DNA from: CBDHDN01 sp965261585
GTDB lineage: Bacteria > Pseudomonadota > Alphaproteobacteria > UBA6615
Reading direction: 5' to 3'
NCBI GenBank assembly: GCA_965261585.1
Contig: CBDHDN010000016.1
Coordinates: forward strand, 76,876 to 140,875
Length of the DNA: 64,000 nt
Shown: piece by piece, positions 45,323 through 54,059 of the stretch
How positions within the stretch are numbered: position 1 is the stretch's first letter
Layout: the number at the start of each line of letters is the position of its first letter
Notes under the pieces: generated by a model
Told to the model about the DNA's origin: nothing
Databases searched by the model: none
What the model saw: the letters and a program-made list of their open reading frames with translations, nothing else
Program-made: the position numbers and the translations under genes

Positions 45323-46598
45323 GTTCAGTGTTTCCGAGGATCGAATCATATCAGGCGGCCTCGTTTAGTTTGTAGGACCAGGTGTGGACGACGGGATGTC
45401 GGTTGATGTCGTCGATGGCGGCGATGATGCGGTCCTTGAGTTCCTGCTTGGTGGCGACGCGGATGTGCCGGAGCACCGAGCGAGCGAGCTTGGAGAAGAA
45501 GCCCTCGGTGAGGTTGAGCCAGGAGCCGTGCTTGGGAGTGAAGACGAAACTGAAGCGGCCCTCTCGCTGGTCGGCGAGCCAGCCTCGGGTTTCCTTGGAG
45601 ATATGCGCGGAGTGATTGTCGAGGATCAGCGTGATCGCGGTGCTCGGTGGATAGGCCGCGTCGAGGCGTTTGAGAAAAACGCGACGAACTCGCGCGAGCG
45701 ATGGCGATCCTCGACGCTGGCGTGAACCTTGCCGGTCAGCAGATCGATGCCGGCGAGCAGGCTGATCGTCCCGTGGCGGACATATTCGTGATCACGCCCG
45801 AAGCCGGCATGGCGACCGGGCGCAGGCGGCAGGTCGGGCGCCGTCGTCCCGATCGCCTGCATGCCCGGCTTCTCGTCGTAGGAGATGATCGCCACCGCCT
45901 CGATCGGCGCCTGCGGGTTCGCCGCGGCGGCTCGCTTGAGCATTTCGACCTCGCGGTAGACACACAACACCTCGGCCATCTTCTGCTCGAACTCGGGGTC
46001 GCGGCGCTCCAGGTAGTAGCGCACCTTGTGCGGCTTCACCGCGTGCTGGTCGAGCAGCTTGCACACAGTGCCCTGGGCCAGTTTGGCAAGACACCCATGG
46101 CCTGCCGCCGGGCCGTGGGAGCGCGCATGCCGCGCCAGCAGCCGCGTCGTCCACAGCTCATGCGGATAACCCAAGTCCTTCGCCTTGCGGCAGGCCAGAT
46201 CGACCAGCCAGGCGCGCGCCGCCTCGGTGATCCGCGGCTCGCGTCCGGGCCGCGGACTGTCCGCCAAGGCCGCCATCAAGCCATGGCGCAGCGCTCGCTC
46301 GACGCAGCGCTGCACCGTCTGATGGTGAACGCCCAGCGCCCGGCCAACCGCGAAGTACGACGCATCATCGCGATAGCGCAGCAGCATGCGCGCCCGCGTC
46401 ACCCGGCATGCCGCTTCCGTGCGCGACCGGGCGATCGCCCCAAGCTGCTCAACCTCTTCTTCCGTCATCCGCAAATCAACCGACCGCCGAGGCGCCGCCA
46501 TGACATGTCTCCCTGCCCATACACGCCTTCACCCTACCAGATCTGGTAGGTGGTCAGGAACCCCACACAAAATGATCCGTTTCATGGAATCGATGTAC
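45323..46598 (-). mobile_element. IS-E copy 2 (E2), IS630 family
   Basis: This 1276-bp element lies between TA dinucleotides at 45321-45322 and 46599-46600, again in a CTAG context. It is nearly identical to E1 but 2 bp longer. Confidence 0.9.
45353..46501 (-). pseudogene. IS630-family transposase of E2, frameshifted
   Basis: The sequence matches the 382-residue E1 transposase, but two extra A bases near 45678 (GAGAAAAACGCG for GAGAAACGCG) end the frame after 291 residues. This is before the second catalytic Asp (LILDNHSAH) and the Glu block. Mobility would depend on E1. Confidence 0.9.
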
Positions 46599-46600
46599 TA

Positions 46601-46703
46601 GTGCACCGACTCAGTCAGAGTCGTCACAGTGGAAACCTGATTCTGAATACAAAACAACGGGTTGCTCCAGCGCACGGTGAATCATTTGTCTGGATCGGTG
46701 CAC
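46601..46703. mobile_element. 103-bp TA-flanked palindromic element (MITE-like)
   Basis: The ends are perfect inverted repeats, GTGCACCGA and TCGGTGCAC, and TA dinucleotides flank both sides (46599-46600, 46704-46705), extending the symmetry to 11-12 bp. The 85-bp interior has no reading frame. This format fits a non-autonomous IS630/mariner-like element. IS-E2 and IS-G sit exactly at its two flanking TA sites. Confidence 0.55.
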
Positions 46704-46705
46704 TA

Positions 46706-47499
46706 GGGCCTGTTTACAATTAACGCAGCCAGATTATGGCAGCGCACAGACATAGCATGGACAGGAAAGAGGCTGCGGTTTTGTCGTAGCGGGTGGCGAG
46801 CCTTCGGAACTGCTTGATCTTGTTGATGAAGCATTCGACGAGGTGGCGTTCTTTGTAGAGGTGTTTGTCGTAGGGGATCGCCATCGACCGGGAGCGGTTG
46901 GACGGGATCACGGCGACCATGCCGTGCTCGGCGATGACGTCGCGGAACTCGTTGGAGTCATAGGCCTTGTCGGCGAGCAGGTAGGCGCCGGTCAGGCCCT
47001 CGACGAGCGCTCTTGCCTGGGTGCTGTCATGCACTTGGCCGGCGGTGAGAACGAAGCGCAGGGGATTGCCAAGCCCGTCCACGACGATATGGATTTTGCT
47101 GCTTAGCCCGCCGCGCGAGCGTCCGATGGCCTGATTTTGAGTCCCCCTTTTGCGCCGGCGGCGTGGTGATGCGCCCGCACGATGGTGGAGTCGATGATCA
47201 GGTATTCGAAATCCGGGTCGTCGGCCAGGGCCTTGAACACCTGCTTCCAGACCCCGTGCCGCGACCAGCGCCAGAAGCGGGTGTAGACGGTGTACCAGGG
47301 ACCGAACGCATCGGGCAGATCGCGCCATGGCGAACCAGTGCGGGCCACCCAAAGCACGGCCTCGACAAACCGCCGGTTGTTGCGGCCGGTCACGCCGCGG
47401 TCCGTCGCCTTGCCAGGCACCAGATCCTTGATCCGATCCCACTGCGGGTCTGAAAGAATCGTGCGAATCAAGACTGCCTCCCCCCAAAAACAGAAGGCC
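46706..47499 (-). mobile_element. IS-G, IS5 family (IS427-like)
   Basis: This 794-bp element starts GGGCCTGTTTAC and ends ...CAGAAGGCC, flanked by TA on both sides. It has two overlapping frames joined by a likely programmed frameshift, the usual IS427-group design. Confidence 0.85.
46720..47471 (-). CDS. IS5-family transposase of IS-G, two frames with probable -1 frameshift
   Basis: Frame 1 (from 47471) encodes MIRTILSDPQWDRIKDLVPG through the first catalytic Asp in YLIIDSTIVRAHHH. It reaches a slippery GCAAAAGGGGG near 47150; slipping back one base continues as GTQNQAIGRSRGGLSSK. Frame 2 holds the second Asp (LLADKAYDSN) and the Glu in HLVECFINKIKQFRR, ending at 46720. The fused protein is about 250 residues, normal for the group, so this is probably functional. 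Confidence 0.85.
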
Positions 47500-47527
47500 T
47501 ATTTTCCTGCCCCGCCGGTGCGCCACT

Positions 47528-47556
47528 GTGACACGGTCAGGGGCGGCCGTTATACT
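47528..47556 (+). promoter_or_regulatory. Probable sigma-70 promoter of the aldehyde dehydrogenase gene
   Basis: GTGACA (47528-47533) and TATACT (47551-47556) each match five of six consensus bases, with a 17-bp spacer, 37 bp upstream of the start codon. It lies just outside IS-G. Confidence 0.6.
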
Positions 47557-47592
47557 GCCGGCAACGACCAACCTGCGGAAAGCGAGAATACG

Positions 47593-49047
47593 ATGGTGCA
47601 ACTCAAGGATCCGCGACTGCTGCGTCAGCAGTGCTTTGTCGGCGGCGAATGGATCGACGCCGACAGCGGTGCCGTGATCGAAGTCACGAACCCGGCGACG
47701 AACGACGTCATCGGCACCGTGCCGAAACTGGGCACCGCCGAGACCCAGCGCGCGATCGAGTCGGCCGGGCAGGCCTACCCGGGCTGGCGCGCGCTGCTGG
47801 CCAAGGAACGCGCGGCGATCCTGCTGCGCCTCAAGCAGCTGATGCTGGACAACGCCGACGACTTGGCCGTGCTGATGACGGCCGAGCAAGGCAAGCCGTT
47901 GGCCGAGGCCAAGGGCGAGGTCGGCTATGCCGCGTCGTTCATCGAATGGTTCGCCGAGGAAGGCAAGCGCGTCTACGGCGACACGATCCCGCAGCACCAA
48001 CCCGACAAGCGCATCGTCGTGACCAAGGAGCCGGTCGGCGTCTGCGCCGCGGTCACGCCCTGGAACTTTCCCTCGGCGATGATCACACGCAAGTCCGGTC
48101 CGGCCTGGGCCGTCGGCTGCCCGATGGTGATCAAGCCGGCCTCGGCGACGCCCTATTCGGCGCTGGCGCTGGCCGAGCTGGCGACCCGCGCCGGCATGCC
48201 GTCGGGCGTCATGAATGTCGTGACCGGGGCGTCTGGCGAGATCGGGGCTGAGCTGACAGGCAACCCGATTGTACGCAAGCTGACGTTCACCGGCTCGACC
48301 GCCGTCGGCAAGACGCTGATGGCCCAGGCCGCGGCGACGATGAAGAAGGTGTCGCTGGAGCTCGGCGGCAACGCGCCGTTCATCGTCTTCGACGATGCCG
48401 ATCTGGACGAGGCGGTCGCCGGCGCGATCGCGTCCAAGTACCGCAACACCGGGCAGACCTGCGTCTGCGCGAACCGCATGCTGGTGCAGGCCGGCATCTA
48501 TGACGCCTTCGTCGACAAGCTCGCCGCCGCGGCCTCGAACCTGAAGGTCGGCAACGGCCTCGAAGACGGTGTCATGCAGGGCCCGCTGATCGACGTTGCC
48601 GCGGTCGAGAAGGTGGAGGAGCAGATCGCCGATGCCGTCGCCAAGGGCGGCCGCCTGGTCGTCGGCGGGTCGCGCCACGCGCTCGGCGGCACGTTCTTCG
48701 AGCCGACCGTGATCGCCGACGCGACGACCGACATGGCTGTCAGCCGCGAGGAGACGTTCGGGCCGATGGCGCCGGTCTACAAGTTCGCAACCGAGGCACA
48801 GGCGATCCAGATGGCCAACGACACCGAGTTCGGGCTCGCCGCGTACTTCTATACGCGCGACGTCGGCCGCTGCTGGCGCGTGTCCGAGGGCCTGGAATAC
48901 GGCCTCGTCGGTGTCAACGCCGGGGTCATCGCGACCGAAGTGGCGCCGTTCGGCGGCATGAAGGAATCGGGCATCGGCCGCGAGGGCTCCAAGTACGGCA
49001 TCGACGAGTATCTGGAGATCAAGTACGTCTGCTTCGGCGGCGTCTGA
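47593..49047 (+). CDS. gabD: NAD(P)-dependent succinate-semialdehyde dehydrogenase-like aldehyde dehydrogenase
   Basis: This 484-residue aldehyde dehydrogenase has catalytic Cys290 in NTGQTCVCANR and Glu256 in VSLELGGNAPFIVF; ITRKSGPAWAVGCPMVIKPA supplies the cofactor-binding Lys region. Length and motifs match GabD, which oxidises succinate semialdehyde to succinate in GABA breakdown. The ATG at 47593 was chosen over an in-frame start inside IS-G. The clear promoter upstream supports this. Other semialdehydes are possible substrates. Confidence 0.88.
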   Translation: MVQLKDPRLLRQQCFVGGEWIDADSGAVIEVTNPATNDVIGTVPKLGTAETQRAIESAGQAYPGWRALLAKERAAILLRLKQLMLDNADDLAVLMTAEQGKPLAEAKGEVGYAASFIEWFAEEGKRVYGDTIPQHQPDKRIVVTKEPVGVCAAVTPWNFPSAMITRKSGPAWAVGCPMVIKPASATPYSALALAELATRAGMPSGVMNVVTGASGEIGAELTGNPIVRKLTFTGSTAVGKTLMAQAAATMKKVSLELGGNAPFIVFDDADLDEAVAGAIASKYRNTGQTCVCANRMLVQAGIYDAFVDKLAAAASNLKVGNGLEDGVMQGPLIDVAAVEKVEEQIADAVAKGGRLVVGGSRHALGGTFFEPTVIADATTDMAVSREETFGPMAPVYKFATEAQAIQMANDTEFGLAAYFYTRDVGRCWRVSEGLEYGLVGVNAGVIATEVAPFGGMKESGIGREGSKYGIDEYLEIKYVCFGGV

Positions 49048-49092
49048 CACGCCGGCGTGATGTGCCGGATCGGCCGGCACAATGCCCTTTTC

Positions 49093-49170
49093 GTCATTCG
49101 CGGGCTTGGCCCGCGAATCCATGCGGTCCCCTGAACCTGCCTGGATTGCCGGCTCAGGGCCGGCAATGAC
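49093..49170. repeat. Double-hairpin intergenic repeat between gabD and gor
   Basis: ATTCGCGGGC-TTG-GCCCGCGAAT (10-bp stem) is followed by ATTGCCGGC-TCAGG-GCCGGCAAT (9-bp stem). Outer CGTCATT and AATGACG also pair, giving a cloverleaf-like element. It belongs with the other REP-like repeats here. Confidence 0.7.
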
Positions 49171-49200
49171 GGCCTTGGTGAGCGGCACGGAGACCGGCCA

Positions 49201-50565
49201 GTGACACAGTACGACTACGACCTCTTCGTCATCGGTGGCGGCTCGGGCGGCGTGCGGGCGAGCCGCATTGCGGCGTCCTACGGCGCCCGCGCCGCGGTGG
49301 CCGAGAGCACCCATCTGGGCGGCACCTGCGTCAACGTCGGCTGCATCCCGAAAAAGCTGCTGGCCTATGCGGCCCACTTCGCCGAGGACTTCGAGGACGC
49401 GGCCAATTTCGGCTGGACGGTGGCTGCGCCGACGTTCGACTGGCCGACGCTGATCGCCAACAAGGACGCCGAGATCGCCCGGCTCAACGGCGTCTACGAG
49501 CACATCCTGACGAACGCCGGGGTCGAGGTCTTCCGTGCCCGGGCGACGGTCGTCGATCCCCATACCGTCGCCATGGACGACAAGCGGGTGACGGCGCGCA
49601 CCATCCTGGTGGCGTCCGGCGGTTGGCCCACCGTGCCCGAGTTTCCCGGCCGCGAGCACGTCGTCACGTCGAACGAGGCGTTTCACCTGGAGGCGCTGCC
49701 GCGGCGGGTCATCGTCGTTGGCGGCGGCTACGTCGCCGTCGAGTTCGCTGGCATCTTCAACGGCCTCGGCGCCGCGACGACCCAGGTCTATCGCGGGCCC
49801 TTGTTCATGCGCGGCTTCGACGACGACGTGCGCGCCCACCTGGCGCGGGAGATGACGAAGAAGGCCGTGCGCCTGGTCTTCGATACGACGATCAGCGCGG
49901 TCGAGAAAACGAGCGATGGTCTGGTCGCGACGTTCGGCGACGCCACGACCCAGGTGGCCGACCTCGTCATGTATGCCACCGGCCGGGCACCGAACACGGC
50001 CGGGCTGGGCCTCGAGGAGGCCGGCGTCAACGTGAACGCGCGCGGCGCCGTCGTCGTCGACGAGCATTTCCAGAGCTCGGTCGATTCGATTTACGCGATC
50101 GGCGACGTCATCGACCGGCTGCAGCTGACGCCGGTGGCGCTGGCCGAAGGCATGGCGGTCGCGCGCACGCTGTTCAAGAGCGAGCCGACGACCGCCGACT
50201 ATGCCGGCGTGCCGACCGCCGTGTTCAGCCAGCCCGCCGTCGGCACGGTCGGCCTGACCGAGGCCGCGGCGCGCGAGCGGTACGCTGCGGTCGACATCTA
50301 CCGCAGCACGTTCCGGGCGCTGAAGCACACGATCAGCGGCCGCGACGAGCAGACGCTGATGAAGTTGATCGTCGACCGCGCCAGCGACCGCGTCGTCGGC
50401 GTGCACATGGTCGGTCCCGAGGCCGGCGAGATCGTCCAGGGCATCGCCATCGCCCTCAAGGCCGGCGCGACCAAGGCGACGTTCGACGCCACGATCGGCA
50501 TCCACCCGACCTCGGCCGAGGAGTTCGTCACCATGCGCGAGCCGGTGGCCGAGGCGGCGGAGTAA
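49201..50565 (+). CDS. gor: Glutathione-disulfide reductase
   Basis: This 454-residue FAD/NADPH disulfide reductase regenerates glutathione. FAD motif VIGGGSGGVRASRIA is at residues 10-24; the redox-active pair is Cys43 and Cys48 in GGTCVNVGCIPKK. The NAD(P) motif VVGGGYVAVEFAGI lies near 180, and the C-terminal IGIHPTSAEEFVTM contains the partner-active-site His. It starts with GTG. Fits redox defence alongside msrA. Confidence 0.92.
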   Translation: MTQYDYDLFVIGGGSGGVRASRIAASYGARAAVAESTHLGGTCVNVGCIPKKLLAYAAHFAEDFEDAANFGWTVAAPTFDWPTLIANKDAEIARLNGVYEHILTNAGVEVFRARATVVDPHTVAMDDKRVTARTILVASGGWPTVPEFPGREHVVTSNEAFHLEALPRRVIVVGGGYVAVEFAGIFNGLGAATTQVYRGPLFMRGFDDDVRAHLAREMTKKAVRLVFDTTISAVEKTSDGLVATFGDATTQVADLVMYATGRAPNTAGLGLEEAGVNVNARGAVVVDEHFQSSVDSIYAIGDVIDRLQLTPVALAEGMAVARTLFKSEPTTADYAGVPTAVFSQPAVGTVGLTEAAARERYAAVDIYRSTFRALKHTISGRDEQTLMKLIVDRASDRVVGVHMVGPEAGEIVQGIAIALKAGATKATFDATIGIHPTSAEEFVTMREPVAEAAE

Positions 50566-50577
50566 CCCAAACGAATG

Positions 50578-50745
50578 AACCACAGAGACACAGAGGCACA
50601 GAGGCACAGAGGCACAGAGGCACAGAGGCACAGAGGCACAGAGGCACAGAGGCACAGAGGCACAGAGGCACAGAGGCACAGAGAAGAATTTCCGACTGGC
50701 CTAGTGAGGCCTTTTTCTCTGTGTCTCTGTGCCTCTGTGGATTTC
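50578..50745. repeat. Inverted-repeat element with an expanded CACAGAGG array
   Basis: CCACAGAGACACAGAGG opens an array of about twelve 8-bp CACAGAGG units (50580-50683). After a 29-bp spacer comes CTCTGTGTCTCTGTGCCTCT then GTGG, the reverse complement of the array start. So a dispersed palindromic element seems to have one arm amplified by slippage. It fills most of the 280-bp gap between gor and the DAHP synthase gene. Confidence 0.8.
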
Positions 50746-50845
50746 TGCTTTTTCGGTAGCGACGCGCGAGCTTCCGCGTATAGGCTCCGGCGCGCATAAT
50801 GGGTCCGGCGCGGGGCGCGCGCAGCGGACCAGGGAGGGCCGAGGC

Positions 50846-52228
50846 ATGGGCGCGGATTGGAGCATCGAGAGCTGGCGTGAGCGGGCCGTCCGGCAGGCGC
50901 CGGATTATCCCGACGCGGCGCATCTGGGGCGGGTCGTCGACACGCTGCGCCACTATCCGCCGTTGGTGTTCGCCGGCGAGGCGCGGCGGCTGCGCGCGCA
51001 GCTGGGTCGGGTGGCGGACGGCCAGGCGTTCCTGCTGCAGGGCGGCGACTGCGCCGAGAGCTTTGCCGAGTTCCACCCCGACAACATCCGCGACACCTTC
51101 AAGGTGCTGCTGCAGATGGCCGTCGTGCTGACGTTCGGCGGCGGCATCCCGGTCATCAAGGTCGGCCGGTTGGCCGGCCAGTTCGCGAAGCCGCGCTCGG
51201 CGCCGACGGAGGTGCGCGACGGCGTCGAGCTGCCGAGCTATCGCGGCGACATCGTCAACGACATGGCGTTCAACGACACGGCGCGGCGGCCCAATCCGGA
51301 CCGGCTGATCCAGGCCTACAATCAGGCCGCGGCGACGCTCAACCTGCTGCGCGCGTTCGCCCAGGGCGGCTTCGCCGATTTGCACAGCCTGCACAAGTGG
51401 AACCTGGATTTCGTCGGCGCCAGCCCACAGGGGCAGCGCTACGAGGAGATGTCGACGCGCATCGACGAGGCGCTGGGCTTCATGGCGGCCTGCGGGCTGA
51501 CCGCCGAGTCCGTGCCGCAGCTGCGCGAGACCGACTTCTACACGAGCCACGAGGCGCTGCTGCTGCCCTACGAGACGGCGCTGACGCGCCAGGACAGCCT
51601 GACCGGCGACTGGTACGACGTGTCGGCCCACCTGTTGTGGATCGGCGACCGCACGCGCCAGCCCGACAGCGCCCATGTCGAGTTCCTGCGCGGCGTCGAG
51701 AACCCGATCGGCATGAAGGCCGGGCCGTCGCTGGCACCGGACGAGCTGTTGCGGCTGATCGACACGCTCAACCCTGCGAACGAGGCCGGGCGCCTGACGG
51801 TGATCTGCCGCATGGGCGCCGATGAGGTCGAGGCCAAGCTGCCGCCGCTCGTCCACGCGGTCGAGCGTGAGGGGCGGCGTGTCGTCTGGTCGTGCGACCC
51901 GATGCACGGCAACACGGTCAAGGCGGCGAACGGCTACAAGACGCGGGCGTTCGACCGCATCCTGCTGGAGGTGCGGCGCTTCTTCGGCGTCCACCGGGCC
52001 GAGGGCACCCACGCCGGCGGCGTGCATTTCGAGATGACCGGCCAGGACGTGACGGAGTGCATCGGCGGCGCCCAGGCGATCACCGAGGAGCGGCTGTCGG
52101 ACCGCTATCACACCCATTGCGACCCGCGGCTGAATGCCAGCCAGGCGCTCGAGCTCGCCTTCCAGATCGCCGAGAGCCTGAAGCAGCAGCGCGACGAGGA
52201 CGTGGCCGGGATCGCCGCGGCGTCCTAG
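50846..52228 (+). CDS. 3-deoxy-7-phosphoheptulonate synthase, class II (DAHP synthase)
   Basis: This 460-residue enzyme joins erythrose-4-phosphate and phosphoenolpyruvate at the entry of the shikimate pathway. It is the plant-like class II type: LLQGGDCAESFAEF with the metal Cys near residue 70, then KPRSAPTE, VENPIGMKAGPSL, and SCDPMHGNTVKA. The ATG is 11 bp after AGGGAGGG. Length is typical of class II (about 450-470). It is followed 31 bp later by the nicotinate phosphoribosyltransferase-like gene. Confidence 0.95.
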   Translation: MGADWSIESWRERAVRQAPDYPDAAHLGRVVDTLRHYPPLVFAGEARRLRAQLGRVADGQAFLLQGGDCAESFAEFHPDNIRDTFKVLLQMAVVLTFGGGIPVIKVGRLAGQFAKPRSAPTEVRDGVELPSYRGDIVNDMAFNDTARRPNPDRLIQAYNQAAATLNLLRAFAQGGFADLHSLHKWNLDFVGASPQGQRYEEMSTRIDEALGFMAACGLTAESVPQLRETDFYTSHEALLLPYETALTRQDSLTGDWYDVSAHLLWIGDRTRQPDSAHVEFLRGVENPIGMKAGPSLAPDELLRLIDTLNPANEAGRLTVICRMGADEVEAKLPPLVHAVEREGRRVVWSCDPMHGNTVKAANGYKTRAFDRILLEVRRFFGVHRAEGTHAGGVHFEMTGQDVTECIGGAQAITEERLSDRYHTHCDPRLNASQALELAFQIAESLKQQRDEDVAGIAAAS

Positions 52229-52259
52229 CGACGAGCCGTGGGGTGACGAGGAGCGACAG

Positions 52260-53444
52260 ATGCCCGATGCCCCCGACGCAGGCGATGTGCTGAACGGCGC
52301 CACGGGGCCCGACCCCGAGGCGGTGCCGCGGCTGACCGACCACTACTTCAACCGCACGAAGGAGGTGGTCGGCCACTTCGGCGACAAGCGCGTCACTTAC
52401 GCGGTGTTCATGCGCCGCCCGGTCATCGCGGCCCCGAAGCTGGCGATCGACTGGCTGGAGCGCGTGGCCAAGGCGCGCGCGACCAAGTTCGATATCGAGC
52501 TGCGCTATGCCGAGGGCCGCTGGGTCGGCGCCGGTGAGCCGCTGCTCTACATCAGCGGGCCGCTCTATCACCTGGTCGACCTCGAGACGCTGTATCTGCA
52601 GAAGCTGGGCGCCGCCTGCGTCGCCGCCTACAACGCCTCGGCCATGTGCGTCGACCTGCCGCGCGCGGCGTTCCTCGCGTTCGATGCGCGCCACTGCGCC
52701 GGGCCGGACATGGCGGAGATCATGGCCTATGCCGCCGCCGTCGGCTCGCGGCGGGCCCAGCGCAAGGTCGGCGCCGTCGGCTTCGTCGGCAACGCGACCG
52801 AGGCGACGGCGCACTATTTCGGCCAGCAGCGCGGCTTCGGCACCATGCCCCATGCGCTGATCGGCTACGCCGGCTCGACCGTGCGTGCGGCCGAGATGTA
52901 CCACGAGACGTTCCCCGACGAACCGCTGACCGTGCTGGTCGACTATTTCGGCCTCGAGGTCACGGACAGCATCGCCGTCTGTAGCCGCTTTGCCGAGCTC
53001 GCAGCGGCGGGCCGCGTGTCCGTGCGCATCGACACGCCCGGCGGCCGCTATGTCGAGGGGCTCGACGTGCCGGCCTCCTACGCCGTGCTGGAGCGCAACG
53101 CGCCGGACGCGATCCGCGGCTATCGCACAGACGACGAGCTGCGCTACCTGATCGGCGGCGGCGTCTCGGCGGCGGCGCTGTGGCACCTGCGCGAGCAGCT
53201 CGACAAGGCCGGGTTCGCGCAGGCGAAGATCGTCGCCTCGTCCGGCTTCGGCCCGGCCAAGTGCAAGGCCATGGCCATCGCCAACGCGCCGATCGACCTC
53301 GTTGGCACCGGTTCCTTCCTGCCGACCGACTGGCACGAGACTTACGCCACCGCCGACATAGTCGCCTACAACGGCGAGCTCCGCGTCAAGGTCGGCCGCG
53401 AGTTCCTGCTGCGCAAGAACCACGCCGAAACGTCGCCCGGCTGA
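52260..53444 (+). CDS. Nicotinate phosphoribosyltransferase-like protein
   Basis: This 394-residue protein resembles nicotinate phosphoribosyltransferases, which feed nicotinate into NAD synthesis. The opening RLTDHYFNRTKEVV matches the family N-terminus (conserved Asp-His-Tyr). DARHCAGPDMAEIM and VGFVGNATEATAHYFG fall where the substrate-binding region lies, then IGYAGSTV. Near the end comes LVGTGSFLPTDWHETYATAD, like the phosphate loop and nearby conserved segment. nadE, the last enzyme of NAD synthesis, is 2.8 kb downstream. Paralogues with other roles exist, so the substrate is not certain. Confidence 0.78.
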   Translation: MPDAPDAGDVLNGATGPDPEAVPRLTDHYFNRTKEVVGHFGDKRVTYAVFMRRPVIAAPKLAIDWLERVAKARATKFDIELRYAEGRWVGAGEPLLYISGPLYHLVDLETLYLQKLGAACVAAYNASAMCVDLPRAAFLAFDARHCAGPDMAEIMAYAAAVGSRRAQRKVGAVGFVGNATEATAHYFGQQRGFGTMPHALIGYAGSTVRAAEMYHETFPDEPLTVLVDYFGLEVTDSIAVCSRFAELAAAGRVSVRIDTPGGRYVEGLDVPASYAVLERNAPDAIRGYRTDDELRYLIGGGVSAAALWHLREQLDKAGFAQAKIVASSGFGPAKCKAMAIANAPIDLVGTGSFLPTDWHETYATADIVAYNGELRVKVGREFLLRKNHAETSPG

Positions 53445-53484
53445 GCTAGGACCGAGCAGGCGTTGGCCAAAGCAGAAGAGGGAG

Positions 53485-53739
53485 TTGCTTCGCAACCGCG
53501 ACGTCCGCGCGGCCGACGATGACCTGGCGCTGGAGTATGCGATTGCCCGCGCCGTCATCAAAGTCCGCTCGGCGGCCGGCCTCACCCAGGCGGAACTTGC
53601 GGAACGCATGGGCTCCACTCAACCATACGTGGCCCGGCTGGAGAGCGGGCGCGTGCTGCCGACGATGCGGACCTTCCTGCGCGTGGCCAAGGCCACCGGA
53701 ACGCTGCCGACGTTCGGCTTTGAAGCGGTCGGCGAATAG
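53485..53739 (+). CDS. XRE-family helix-turn-helix protein (antitoxin-like)
   Basis: This protein of about 84 residues has an XRE helix-turn-helix in LTQAELAERMGSTQPYVARL and the LESGRVLPTMRTFLRVAKATG extension seen in HigA/RelB-type antitoxins. The start is TTG 53485 with AGAGGG just before it; an earlier start is possible because the frame stays open upstream. No toxin gene fits in the 40 bp before it. A CopG-type gene follows after 44 bp. Confidence 0.75.
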   Translation: MLRNRDVRAADDDLALEYAIARAVIKVRSAAGLTQAELAERMGSTQPYVARLESGRVLPTMRTFLRVAKATGTLPTFGFEAVGE

Positions 53740-53783
53740 TCTTCCTGCCTCGCGAGATATGCACGGCAAGGAGCAAGCCCGCT

Positions 53784-54050
53784 ATGGACAAGAAGCGTAG
53801 ACCCATTCCCGACTTCAGAAGCGAAGCGGAGGAACGGGCCTTCTGGGAAACCCACGACTCCGCCGACTATGTCGACTGGACGAAGGCGGAACGCGCCCGT
53901 TTCGCCAGCCTCAAGCCGTCGACCAAGGCGATCTCCCTAAGGCTGCCGGTCGATCTGCTGGAGCGGATCAAGATCGCCGCCAACAAGCGGGATGTGCCCT
54001 ACCAGTCGCTGATCAAGATCTGGCTGTCCGAGAAGATCGACGCCGCTTGA
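53784..54050 (+). CDS. CopG-type antitoxin family protein
   Basis: This 88-residue protein has the pattern IPDFRSEAEERAFWETHDSA near the start, characteristic of CopG_antitoxin-family proteins. A C-terminal ribbon-helix-helix follows (KAISLRLPVDLLERIKIAAN, then YQSLIKIWL). These usually neutralise a BrnT/RelE-type toxin, but none is adjacent. Together with the XRE gene it forms a small antitoxin-only cluster. It converges with the MFS gene (9-bp gap). Confidence 0.78.
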   Translation: MDKKRRPIPDFRSEAEERAFWETHDSADYVDWTKAERARFASLKPSTKAISLRLPVDLLERIKIAANKRDVPYQSLIKIWLSEKIDAA

Positions 54051-54059
54051 GGTCGACCG

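Noticed and set aside
46720..50679. A 1319-residue minus-strand open frame with PLCLCASV repeats at its start
   Set aside because: It is the antisense of gabD, gor and the CACAGAGG array plus the second frame of IS-G; high GC removes stop codons. The repeats are just the 8-bp array translated.
50578..50690. Possible CRISPR array
   Set aside because: The units are 8 bp and contiguous with no spacers; no cas genes are nearby.
52080..53618. Long minus-strand frame over the nicotinate phosphoribosyltransferase-like gene
   Set aside because: Antisense shadow of a clearly recognisable plus-strand gene with a normal start and ribosome context.
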